Source: Pseudidiomarina taiwanensis
GTDB taxonomy: Bacteria > Pseudomonadota > Gammaproteobacteria > Enterobacterales > Alteromonadaceae
Assembly: GCF_003987435.1 (NCBI RefSeq)
Contig: NZ_PIQG01000002.1
Location: 527,788 to 591,787, forward strand
Length of the DNA: 64,000 bases
Direction of reading: 5' to 3'
Shown: positions 20,889 to 28,674 of the stretch, one piece after another
Layout of the letters: each line of letters starts with the position of its first letter
Numbering within the stretch: position 1 is the stretch's first letter
Notes under the pieces: generated by a model
What the model was told of the DNA's origin: nothing
Databases searched by the model: none
Seen by the model: only the letters and a program-made list of their open reading frames with translations
Translations under genes and position numbers: made by a program

Positions 20889-21431
20889 ATGTCATCTGTG
20901 AAAAAATCTCGCGCCACATTAATTGGTGTCGCTCTTGCCTTTATCATCCCGATCATTGGGGCGAAATTAGTGCTTGATCAACATTGGTATCAGGGCGCTG
21001 CCACCAATCAGGGCATCATGTTAGTCCCGCCAGTTGAATTAGGTGAGCTCAAACAGGGTTTACCCGAAGGTTGGGTGGTCTTGTTACCGCAAACGGGCGC
21101 TTGTGGCCTAGCTTGTCAGCAAGGCCTATATGCAATTAACCAGTTGGATGTTGCACTTGGCAAGGAGTCAGGGCGTGTGAGCCCAGTCTTCCTTACCCCA
21201 ACCCCAACTGAGCATGACTTAAGTCAGACTCCTGTAGTTAAAGCTGTAGCCGATGCAGAATTGAGCCAACCGTTTGCAAGCTTACCCGCAGACCAAATTT
21301 TTATTATTGACCCACTCGGTAATGTCATTCTCCACTACCCGCTTCATCAAGACGAGGAAGCGATGCGGATGGAAGCCAAAAGTGTGTTGAGCGATTTACG
21401 CAAATTATTAAAACTTTCGAGAGTAGGATAA
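20889..21431 (+). CDS. Membrane-anchored CxxxC protein of the cox locus
   Basis: A 180-residue protein with one N-terminal helix (about 10-28) and a periplasmic domain. It carries GACGLACQQG, a CxxxC pair in a thioredoxin-like context similar to SCO proteins, and a later IFIIDPLGNVILHYP strand typical of the SCO/thioredoxin fold. I infer a copper or thiol role in oxidase assembly. AGAGGA at 20876-20881 supports ATG 20889 over ATG 20883, which overlaps the SURF1 stop codon. Its stop is followed after four bases by ctaA. Confidence 0.72.
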   Translation: MSSVKKSRATLIGVALAFIIPIIGAKLVLDQHWYQGAATNQGIMLVPPVELGELKQGLPEGWVVLLPQTGACGLACQQGLYAINQLDVALGKESGRVSPVFLTPTPTEHDLSQTPVVKAVADAELSQPFASLPADQIFIIDPLGNVILHYPLHQDEEAMRMEAKSVLSDLRKLLKLSRVG

Positions 21432-21435
21432 GACC

Positions 21436-22419
21436 ATGCGCGGCCTCGTCAAATTTGCCCTTATTTTAACTGTAGTCGTTATTGTCCTTGGTGCCTTTAC
21501 TCGGCTTACGGATGCTGGACTCGGGTGTCCTGATTGGCCAGGATGTTATGGCACACTGACCGTTCCCAAAACCGATGCACAACTCGAGCGAGCAGTCGAG
21601 TTGTGGCCCCATGCACCAGTTGAATACAACAAAGCATGGAACGAAATGATTCACCGCTATGCGGCGGGAACTTTAGCTTTAGTGATTCTTGGTATCTTTA
21701 TTACCGCCCTTGTGCGCAAACGACGCTACCCAGAAACCCCGGTTAAATTACCTGCACTGTTGCTGGCACTGATTATTTTCCAAGCGGCACTTGGCATGTG
21801 GACAGTGACCAAAAACTTGCAACCTTTGATCGTCATGGGGCACCTGCTTGGCGGTTTCACCACCTTCTCACTCCTAACTTTACTGCACTTGCGCCTGACC
21901 CGGGTGCATTTACCCCTAGGCGATGCTGGTGTGCGAACCCTGCGCGGCTTAGCGCTTTTCGCTTTACTCACAGTTATCGGCCAGATTGCGTTAGGTGGCT
22001 GGGTGGCCGCCAACTATGCTGCCATGGCATGTACTGAGCTACCGCTCTGTGAGGGCGATTGGGTCAGTAAAATCGATATTCCAGGAGCGTTCTCTGTGCC
22101 CGCGGCAGAAACCTACCAATACGGCGCACATGACTACGGCGAACGAGTCACCATGCATATTGCACATCGTTTAGGTGCGGTTTTGGTAACTGTAGTGGTC
22201 GGCGTGCTGCTATTTTTGGGTTATAAGCGCGCTTCCTCGAATGTCATTCGTCGTAGCTTGAATTGGGTTGCGCTGTTACTGGTGATTCAGCTAGCCTTGG
22301 GTTTAACCAACGTCATTATGCTGTTGCCATTAAGTGTTGCGGTAGCGCATAACTTATTCGGCGCACTATTAATGGCCAGTTTGGTCGCTCTAAATTATAA
22401 ATTAGCGCGCAATGCCTAG
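21436..22419 (+). CDS. ctaA: Heme A synthase (CtaA/Cox15)
   Basis: Oxidises heme O to heme A for the aa3-type oxidase. 327 residues with eight membrane helices. N-terminal features are GAFTRLTDAGLGCPDWPGC with the conserved cysteines, then the EMIHRYAAG histidine motif; a second heme-site histidine set (MGHLLGG and HIAHRLGA) follows. It lies between the CxxxC protein and ctaB, completing heme A supply within the cox locus. Confidence 0.95.
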   Translation: MRGLVKFALILTVVVIVLGAFTRLTDAGLGCPDWPGCYGTLTVPKTDAQLERAVELWPHAPVEYNKAWNEMIHRYAAGTLALVILGIFITALVRKRRYPETPVKLPALLLALIIFQAALGMWTVTKNLQPLIVMGHLLGGFTTFSLLTLLHLRLTRVHLPLGDAGVRTLRGLALFALLTVIGQIALGGWVAANYAAMACTELPLCEGDWVSKIDIPGAFSVPAAETYQYGAHDYGERVTMHIAHRLGAVLVTVVVGVLLFLGYKRASSNVIRRSLNWVALLLVIQLALGLTNVIMLLPLSVAVAHNLFGALLMASLVALNYKLARNA

Positions 22420-22471
22420 CATAAAGACGCTGCGATAATAACACGATAAACAGAACACAAGATGTACCATT

Positions 22472-23413
22472 ATGAGCAATACAAGCGAACTAAAAGCGGA
22501 CTCAGCCCCATTGGCGGCGGACGCTAAAAAACAAGCGGGCTGGCGCGACTATCTCGAGCTGACCAAGCCCAACGTGGTGTTGTTGCTGTTATTAACGGCA
22601 TTGGTGGGGATGTGCCTAGCGACAGAAACTTGGGTCGCTTGGCAAATTCTGATACCTGCCCTCGCTGGGATCGGCTTGATGTCCGGCTCAGCAGCTGCCA
22701 TCAATCACCTTGTTGATCGCCATATCGATGCGCGGATGGCACGGACATTGCGGCGTCCACTGCCTTCAGGGTCGCTCTCACCGAAGCGGGTGTTAAGCTT
22801 CGCTGCGATCATCGGCGGGCTAGGCTTTGCGATTTTGGCGCTGTGGGTCAATATGCTCACGGCTTGGCTGACATTTGCCAGCTTGGTGGGGTATGCCTTT
22901 ATTTACACCATGTACCTTAAGCGTGCGACGCCACAAAACATTGTTATCGGTGGCCTTGCTGGTGCTGCACCACCGCTACTGGGCTGGACTGCAGTAACCA
23001 ACGAGATTCATCCGTTCGCGATTATGTTGGTCATGATTGTATTCACCTGGACACCACCGCACTTTTGGGCCTTAGCCGTGCATCGCGCCAAGGACTACGC
23101 CAAAGCTGAAATCCCCATGCTGCCGGTGACCCATGGCATAGAATTCACCAAAACCTGTATTTTGCTGTACACCATTTTGCTCGGCATTATTTGTTTATTG
23201 CCTTATTTAATCGGCATGTCAGGTGTCATTTATCTGATTGGTTCCAGCATCTTAAGTATTTGGTTCTTAGGCTACGCTTGGAAGCTCAAATTTGCGCCGA
23301 GCAAACTGACTGCTTTTAAAATGTTCAAGTTTTCAATTTGGCAGTTGATGGCTTTATTTATTTTGCTACTGGTCGATCACTACGTTGGACCGGCACCGGT
23401 CTTAATGGGGTAA
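22472..23413 (+). CDS. ctaB: Protoheme IX farnesyltransferase (heme O synthase)
   Basis: UbiA-superfamily membrane enzyme that adds the farnesyl group to heme B to give heme O. 313 residues. The first aspartate motif NHLVDRHID is at 78-86, and the RPLPSG signature follows. The product is the substrate of CtaA encoded just upstream. An extended polar N-terminus of about 24 residues precedes the first helix. Confidence 0.95.
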   Translation: MSNTSELKADSAPLAADAKKQAGWRDYLELTKPNVVLLLLLTALVGMCLATETWVAWQILIPALAGIGLMSGSAAAINHLVDRHIDARMARTLRRPLPSGSLSPKRVLSFAAIIGGLGFAILALWVNMLTAWLTFASLVGYAFIYTMYLKRATPQNIVIGGLAGAAPPLLGWTAVTNEIHPFAIMLVMIVFTWTPPHFWALAVHRAKDYAKAEIPMLPVTHGIEFTKTCILLYTILLGIICLLPYLIGMSGVIYLIGSSILSIWFLGYAWKLKFAPSKLTAFKMFKFSIWQLMALFILLLVDHYVGPAPVLMG

Positions 23414-23416
23414 CAC

Positions 23417-24034
23417 ATGCGAATTCTTCTTGCCATCGCCGCAGCGATCGCAATCATTGCCGGCGTTGCGGTACAGCAGTTATGGCCCAAAGCTGAACCT
23501 AAAGCTTTGGTCTATGATCCAGCCCGCGCTATTCCTGAATTCAGTCTTGAGTCGACCGCGGCTACGAGCGTGGGGACTGAGGCACTCGTCGGTCAGTGGA
23601 CTTTGCTCTTTACCGGTTACACCTATTGCCCTGATATCTGTCCGACCACGATGGCAGATTTGCGGCGGATCATGCCAACCCTCAGCGCAAGCACAGATGT
23701 TCCGGTCAAAGTTTGGATGATATCGGTCGATCCACCGCGTGACGATATCGAGCGCTTAACACAGTATACCGGCTTCTTTGGTCCAGAATTTGTGGGCGTC
23801 CGGGGCGAGCATCCGCAACTGTACCCCTTTGTGACGAATCTTGGTTTGATGTATTCGGTGCCTGATGAGGGCGCCACGGATTACCTCGTTAATCACAGCG
23901 CCGCTATTATCTTGGTCAACCCAGCCGGTCATTTGCAGGCCATATTCAAAGCTGAACATGTGCCCGGTAAAATCCCGACCGTCAACATGGACCAATTAGC
24001 CGCTGATTTTGCGCTTATTGCTGACGCCTACTAA
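23417..24034 (+). CDS. SCO1/SenC family copper chaperone
   Basis: Membrane-anchored thioredoxin-like protein that helps load CuA in subunit II. 205 residues; N-terminal helix 3-23; copper ligands Cys71 and Cys75 in CPDIC and His160 in LVNHSAA. It is the last gene of the cox cluster, three bases after ctaB, and converges on the deacetylase gene with a four-base overlap of stop codons (CTAA). Confidence 0.95.
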   Translation: MRILLAIAAAIAIIAGVAVQQLWPKAEPKALVYDPARAIPEFSLESTAATSVGTEALVGQWTLLFTGYTYCPDICPTTMADLRRIMPTLSASTDVPVKVWMISVDPPRDDIERLTQYTGFFGPEFVGVRGEHPQLYPFVTNLGLMYSVPDEGATDYLVNHSAAIILVNPAGHLQAIFKAEHVPGKIPTVNMDQLAADFALIADAY

Positions 24035-25122
24035 TCAGGCCAGCGTCCGTTTTCATCAGGGCGAACCAACGGCACTGAGTACCAATAAAAGCGACCGCTC
24101 TCACTGATACTCGGTGCCGTACAATTAACGCGTGATCGGCCAATGGGCGGTTGTTTTGGCAAGGTAAAGGTCAAAGCTGAACCATCATCACTTGGTTGAA
24201 TGACATCTGCACCGTAAAAGCACTGCACTTGATGACGATGCAAATCCTGATGCGGTGCCAACTCAATACTTATCGTTAACTGCTCGGTGTCATGCTCCAG
24301 CACCATATCCTGCGGGTGATGCTCTACCACCGGCATCGGCAGCGATAGAATTTTGGTGCGCAAGGTATCAAGCGCCGCATAGCGCCCCGATGCGGGAAAC
24401 CGCGGAATTGCCGCAGGGTGACTCAAACGCCCCCAAGCACCTGAGTGTTGACCAAAGGCCAAATAACCGATTTGCCGCAACGCCTCGGCCAGTTCAAAAG
24501 AAAACTCACCGTATGGGTAAGCCAACATCGGCTGCGGCTGATCGAAGTGCTGCTCAATTTGTGCCTGTGCAGCCCGCACATCGGCGAGCTCTCGGGCAAG
24601 CCACGCACGCTCAGTCACCCCTGGCTCACGCCACGTCATGTGATGGTGTTCATTGGTGTGATTGGCAATTTCAGCACCGTATTCGGTTAGGATCTTAAGT
24701 TGTTCCCAACTCATATATTGGCGCGGGTTTTCTGCCATTAACTTAGGATTCACAAAAATAGTGAAAGGGTACCGGTAGCGCTCAAACACTTCGCGACCAT
24801 TCACAAACACATTCGCCCAACCATCGTCAAAAGTAATTGCGGCGGCGCGCTTAGGCAGCGTTCCGGCAGCGAGCCGTTGCTTAGCTTCAGTGAGCGATAG
24901 CACAGTGAAATCGAGCTCTTTCAATAAAGCAAAATGCGCTTCAAGTTCGGCGGCTGTTACCGAAGTGACGCGTGGGGTATCATCACCGACATGATGGTAT
25001 TGTAAAATCACAATACCGCGCTCGGCCTCGCGGTGCGGGGATGCAGAATTCGGCAAGGCATAACTCACAGACGTAAAGACGACAGCGAACGCTATGACGC
25101 AAACACCAAACCAAAATTTCAC
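24031..25122 (-). CDS. Secreted polysaccharide deacetylase family protein
   Basis: A carbohydrate esterase family 4 (NodB-fold) protein of 363 residues with a signal peptide. The metal and catalytic motifs are TFDD (97-100) and HTNEH (155-159), plus the YPYGE segment. The substrate, such as peptidoglycan or an exopolysaccharide, is not evident; a C-terminal beta-rich part of about 100 residues (from about 260) may bind carbohydrate. The GTG start at 25122 is supported by AAGGAGGG six bases upstream. Its first 29 bases overlap the 5' end of the divergent MATE gene. Confidence 0.85.
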   Translation of the reverse strand: MKFWFGVCVIAFAVVFTSVSYALPNSASPHREAERGIVILQYHHVGDDTPRVTSVTAAELEAHFALLKELDFTVLSLTEAKQRLAAGTLPKRAAAITFDDGWANVFVNGREVFERYRYPFTIFVNPKLMAENPRQYMSWEQLKILTEYGAEIANHTNEHHHMTWREPGVTERAWLARELADVRAAQAQIEQHFDQPQPMLAYPYGEFSFELAEALRQIGYLAFGQHSGAWGRLSHPAAIPRFPASGRYAALDTLRTKILSLPMPVVEHHPQDMVLEHDTEQLTISIELAPHQDLHRHQVQCFYGADVIQPSDDGSALTFTLPKQPPIGRSRVNCTAPSISESGRFYWYSVPLVRPDENGRWPD

Positions 25123-26446
25123 AACTTCCCTCCTTGCCCGTTTTGGACCGCTAACTGATCACCGCCGCATTTTCGCAATTGCGGTGCCCATGATTGTATC
25201 AAATATTGCCGCTCCTATGCTCGGTTTAGTAGATACGGCGATTATCGGCCATTTGCCCAATTCAATTTACTTAAGCGCCGTTGCACTTGGCGCTATGGTG
25301 GTGAGTTTTATTTATCTGCTCGCAGTGTTTTTGCGCATGACCACGACCGCCGAAATGGCTGCCGCTTTTGGCGCAGACGACCGCCGAGCCCAGCGCAGCA
25401 TTACCTATCATGCACTTATTATTGCGCTGTTACTGGGGGGAGTGATCATTGCACTGCGCCCTTGGCTAACTGAGTTCGCCTGGTGGCTCATTGAGCCGCA
25501 AGCTAACTTGCTAACCCTCGCCTCAGACTATATTGAGATCCGTCTTTGGGCCGCGCCAGCCGCTTTGATCAATCTGGTGATATTGGGCGTGCTATTAGCG
25601 CGCCAACGTGCTCGCCAAGCGATGTTTCTGGTGATCTTCACCAATGCGGTGAATGTGATCGCCGATATTATTTTTATTATCGGGCTGGATTTAAATGTTG
25701 CGGGCGCTGCCTATGCTTCAGTCCTCGCCGAAATCAGCACGGCGATGTTAGGGCTGTGGTTGATTCGTCAGCAACTCCCTCGGCGCAGCGAATTACGACT
25801 CGAGCAGGCCCATTTGACTCGCTTTATCGGGATGAATCGCGATGTTTTTATTCGCTCGCTCGCACTGCAACTGTGTATGGCAACCATGACTGGCTATGCG
25901 GTAGCTTTTGGCACAGTCGTGGTGGCGGCGAATGCCGTGCTGATGCAATTTCTCATGCTCATTTCGCTCGGCTTAGATGGTGTGGCCTATGCCGTTGAAG
26001 CGCTCGTGGGCGCGGCGCGCGGCAAGCAAAGCCGGCAACTCGAGCGCCATTGGATGCGGCTCACTCTGATTTGGTCGCTGCTGTTTGCCTGCTGTTACAG
26101 TCTTATTTTTTGGTGGGCTGGCGACTGGATTATCGCGCAAATTACTGACTTAACCGATGTCCGCGCAGTTGCACAACAGTTTTTGCCTTGGCTTTACTTA
26201 CTACCACTACTGGCACACTGGAGCTATTTTTACGATGGCGTTTACATCGGCTTAGGGTGGACCACCGGGATGCGCAACACCATGCTGTTCAGCGCCCTTT
26301 TTGGCTTCGTTCCTGTGGTGCTTCTCAGCCAAATGTTGCTCACCGAAAAAAACGCCAACCACGGGTTGTGGTTGGCGCTGGTTTGCTTTCTAAGTACGCG
26401 CGGCTTAAGCCAGTGGTGGCTGCTGCGCCGACGCTTACTAAGTTAG
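25094..26446 (+). CDS. MATE family efflux transporter (DinF subfamily)
   Basis: A twelve-helix MATE exporter, 450 residues, closest in pattern to DinF: PMIVSNIAAPMLGLVDTAIIGHL near the N-terminus and DGVYIGLGW in the C-terminal half. It should exchange organic cations or oxidised metabolites for Na+ or H+. Unlike E. coli dinF it is not behind lexA and I see no SOS box in front of it. The ATG at 25094 lies inside the 5' end of the divergent deacetylase gene and lacks a clear ribosome binding site. The stop shares TTAG with the following lipoprotein gene. Confidence 0.85.
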   Translation: MTQTPNQNFTTSLLARFGPLTDHRRIFAIAVPMIVSNIAAPMLGLVDTAIIGHLPNSIYLSAVALGAMVVSFIYLLAVFLRMTTTAEMAAAFGADDRRAQRSITYHALIIALLLGGVIIALRPWLTEFAWWLIEPQANLLTLASDYIEIRLWAAPAALINLVILGVLLARQRARQAMFLVIFTNAVNVIADIIFIIGLDLNVAGAAYASVLAEISTAMLGLWLIRQQLPRRSELRLEQAHLTRFIGMNRDVFIRSLALQLCMATMTGYAVAFGTVVVAANAVLMQFLMLISLGLDGVAYAVEALVGAARGKQSRQLERHWMRLTLIWSLLFACCYSLIFWWAGDWIIAQITDLTDVRAVAQQFLPWLYLLPLLAHWSYFYDGVYIGLGWTTGMRNTMLFSALFGFVPVVLLSQMLLTEKNANHGLWLALVCFLSTRGLSQWWLLRRRLLS

Positions 26447-27831
26447 TCGACAGTCGCAAAATCATCCATCGCGATAACATTGAGTGGAACACCACCACCG
26501 ACTGCATCAACGGCAACTGCAGTATAGATACCATTGCCTTCCAGGGTCACCAGTTCAGGACCAATCGCCGCATCTTTGGTGCCGGTTGGAGTGATAGTCA
26601 CGTAATAGTCACCTGGCATCAGCGAAACATAACCGGTTGATGCTGGGCCATTTTCAGTGGTGAACGGCACCGCAGTGAAAGCAGGCGTCGCGCTAGTAAT
26701 ATCATCCGTCGCGGTGACGTAGATATCGACATCGCCTGCAGTAGGTGAAGCGTGCACGGCTTGTAACTTAGCTTCGGTCGCAATACGGCGTGTATCTGGA
26801 GTCAACACACCTGCAGTAAGCGAACCATCACCAGCCGAACCAATTGCATACACTGAATAGATTTCGCCTTGAGCGAGGCTCAACGGGATATCATTTAAAG
26901 CAACCGTAGTAGTGCCATTAACGATAACATCAATCAGGTAATCACCATCCGCAACGTTCAGATAGTCAGTGAACTGACCAAAGCTCAAAGTTGCAAGGGT
27001 TGCTGGCATATCGCCGTCGGCGACAAAGTCAACGGTTGGTGCGTCAGCACTTGAATGGACGATACGGACATCTGCACCGGCATTAATGTCGGTTACGATG
27101 CTTGCACCTGAGCCGTCTGCAACTTGCAACATCACTGGTGAATCACCTGCTTTAGTATTGGTCACTGCCGATACGATTAAGTCTGCACCTGCGGTGAGTG
27201 GCAAGGTGCCACTATCAAACACGACCGTGGCTGGGTCGCCAGCTGGGGTGATACGTACTTGATAGTCACCTGCTGGAACTTCGACTTGGCCGGTGAAATC
27301 AGAGAAGGCCAAGGTTGCTGCCGGTGAAGAGGCGCTCAGATCGGCATCTGGCGCAGTAAGGTAGATATCTACCAGTGGTGCGTCCGGTGCCGCATGAACC
27401 ACTTGCAGACGCGCATTACCGTCAGCAATTTCACTGTTTAGGTTGGTGATAATAAGCGGTTGAATCGTCTCGTCCGCGACTTTACCGATCGCTAAAATCT
27501 CGTAGCGGGTGTTGGCCGCCAGCGTATCGTTCACCGGACCGATGACTGTCGCAGTCGAACCATCCGCTAAAATCGCATCGACTTGCAAACTATAGGTCCC
27601 AGCATCCAACTCAAGCACAGTTGAGGATGCGCCAAAACCGGCATCTTCAACTGCTGCACCGCCATTGACCAGCACATTCACGTTCGGTGCGTCAGCCACT
27701 GTGTGGTGAACACGAACTTCGGTAATTAATTCGGGTAAAACAACTGTTGATTCGTCATCACTACTGCTACCACAAGCACTTAGGAGCACCGCAGCAACGG
27801 TAGCTAAACCGTATTTCATGATCCCTTTCAT
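26443..27831 (-). CDS. DUF4397 repeat lipoprotein
   Basis: A 462-residue predicted outer-envelope lipoprotein with lipobox LSAC near residue 20. The mature part is built from repeated DUF4397 domains: VRVHHTVADAPNVNV, LQVVHAAPDAPLVDI, VRIVHSSADAPTVDF and LQAVHASPTAGDVDI mark four beta-rich units of about 105-115 residues. The function of DUF4397 is unknown; a cell-surface or adhesion-like role is only a guess. Its ribosome binding site GAGGAA lies at the 3' arm of a conspicuous hairpin (27841-27880), suggesting translational control. Confidence 0.85.
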   Translation of the reverse strand: MKGIMKYGLATVAAVLLSACGSSSDDESTVVLPELITEVRVHHTVADAPNVNVLVNGGAAVEDAGFGASSTVLELDAGTYSLQVDAILADGSTATVIGPVNDTLAANTRYEILAIGKVADETIQPLIITNLNSEIADGNARLQVVHAAPDAPLVDIYLTAPDADLSASSPAATLAFSDFTGQVEVPAGDYQVRITPAGDPATVVFDSGTLPLTAGADLIVSAVTNTKAGDSPVMLQVADGSGASIVTDINAGADVRIVHSSADAPTVDFVADGDMPATLATLSFGQFTDYLNVADGDYLIDVIVNGTTTVALNDIPLSLAQGEIYSVYAIGSAGDGSLTAGVLTPDTRRIATEAKLQAVHASPTAGDVDIYVTATDDITSATPAFTAVPFTTENGPASTGYVSLMPGDYYVTITPTGTKDAAIGPELVTLEGNGIYTAVAVDAVGGGVPLNVIAMDDFATVD

Positions 27832-27840
27832 TGTCTATTC

Positions 27841-27880
27841 CTCGTAGTAAGAAAACCCATGGGTTCGGACTTACTACGAG
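27841..27880 (-). promoter_or_regulatory. Double-palindrome hairpin overlapping the Shine-Dalgarno of the DUF4397 lipoprotein gene
   Basis: Perfect 11-base arms CTCGTAGTAAG (27841-27851) and CTTACTACGAG (27870-27880) enclose 18 bases that hold a second perfect palindrome, AACCCATGGGTT (27854-27865). On the minus strand the distal arm ends in GAG of the GAGGAA ribosome binding site, so folding would occlude translation initiation. It may also be a protein-binding operator. Confidence 0.65.
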
Positions 27881-27954
27881 TTAGACAAGTTTAACGGATC
27901 AAAAATTTACATCATGTTTACGTTTATCTGTGAGTTAATACAGATTTATACAAG

Positions 27955-28533
27955 TTAGTAGTAACTGTGTTCGCCCGGCTGATGCTCGGTGGCATCTTTA
28001 ACCCCAGTTAGCTCACCTGGGAACTGTTGTAATAGCTGTTTTTCAATGCCTTCTTTTAGGGTCACATCAACCATGCTGCAACCATTACAGCCGCCACCAA
28101 ACTGCAAAATTGCCACGCCATCGGCTGTGATTTCGCTGACTGACACACGGCCACCGTGGCTGGCAAGTTGTGGATTCACTTCCGCTTGAATCACGTACTC
28201 AACCCGCTCAATCAATGGTGCATCGTCAGCAACTTTGCGCGCTTTCGCGTTAGGCGCTTTTAAAGTTAATTGAGAGCCGAGTTCTTTTTCTTCAAAATCG
28301 ATCACGGCATCTTCTAAAAATGGGGCGCTGGTTGCATCGACGACAGCATCAAAGCCTGAAAAAGGCAGGAGTTGGTCGTCACTTTCAACCGAATCTGGTG
28401 GACAATACGACACCCCACATTCCGCCGATGCGGTTCCGGGGTTGACCACAAACACACGAATATTAGTGTTTGCCGGCTGCTCAGCCAGCAACTTACGAAA
28501 ATGGGCTTGGGCGCTCTCAGTAATGCGAATCAT
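27955..28533 (-). CDS. nfuA: Fe-S biogenesis protein NfuA
   Basis: A 4Fe-4S carrier protein of 192 residues. The degenerate A-type N-terminal domain retains Cys39 and Cys44, and the C-terminal Nfu domain has the cluster cysteines Cys149 and Cys152 in [11 protein letters not shown], the same numbering as E. coli NfuA. The start at 28533 is supported by GAGGTG upstream; the longer frame to 28599 has no family likeness. In E. coli nfuA lies next to the gntX/comF and bioH genes; here an M14 peptidase gene is inserted between them. Confidence 0.96.
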   Translation of the reverse strand: MIRITESAQAHFRKLLAEQPANTNIRVFVVNPGTASAECGVSYCPPDSVESDDQLLPFSGFDAVVDATSAPFLEDAVIDFEEKELGSQLTLKAPNAKARKVADDAPLIERVEYVIQAEVNPQLASHGGRVSVSEITADGVAILQFGGGCNGCSMVDVTLKEGIEKQLLQQFPGELTGVKDATEHQPGEHSYY

Positions 28534-28674
28534 GCTTTTCACCTCAAAGCTATACCTGAGTAAATTAGTAGGGTATATCTTACCGCAAAAAAACAGCATT
28601 GCATAGTAACCGCGCTATCCTGAGCGCTTGAGTTTTGCTAGGGTAACGGCTGATATTCAAAGGAGTTTAAGGCT

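Noticed and set aside
25094..26446. SOS control of the DinF-like MATE gene
   Set aside because: No CTGT-N8-ACAG site is visible upstream; the only boxes in the window are in front of lexA.
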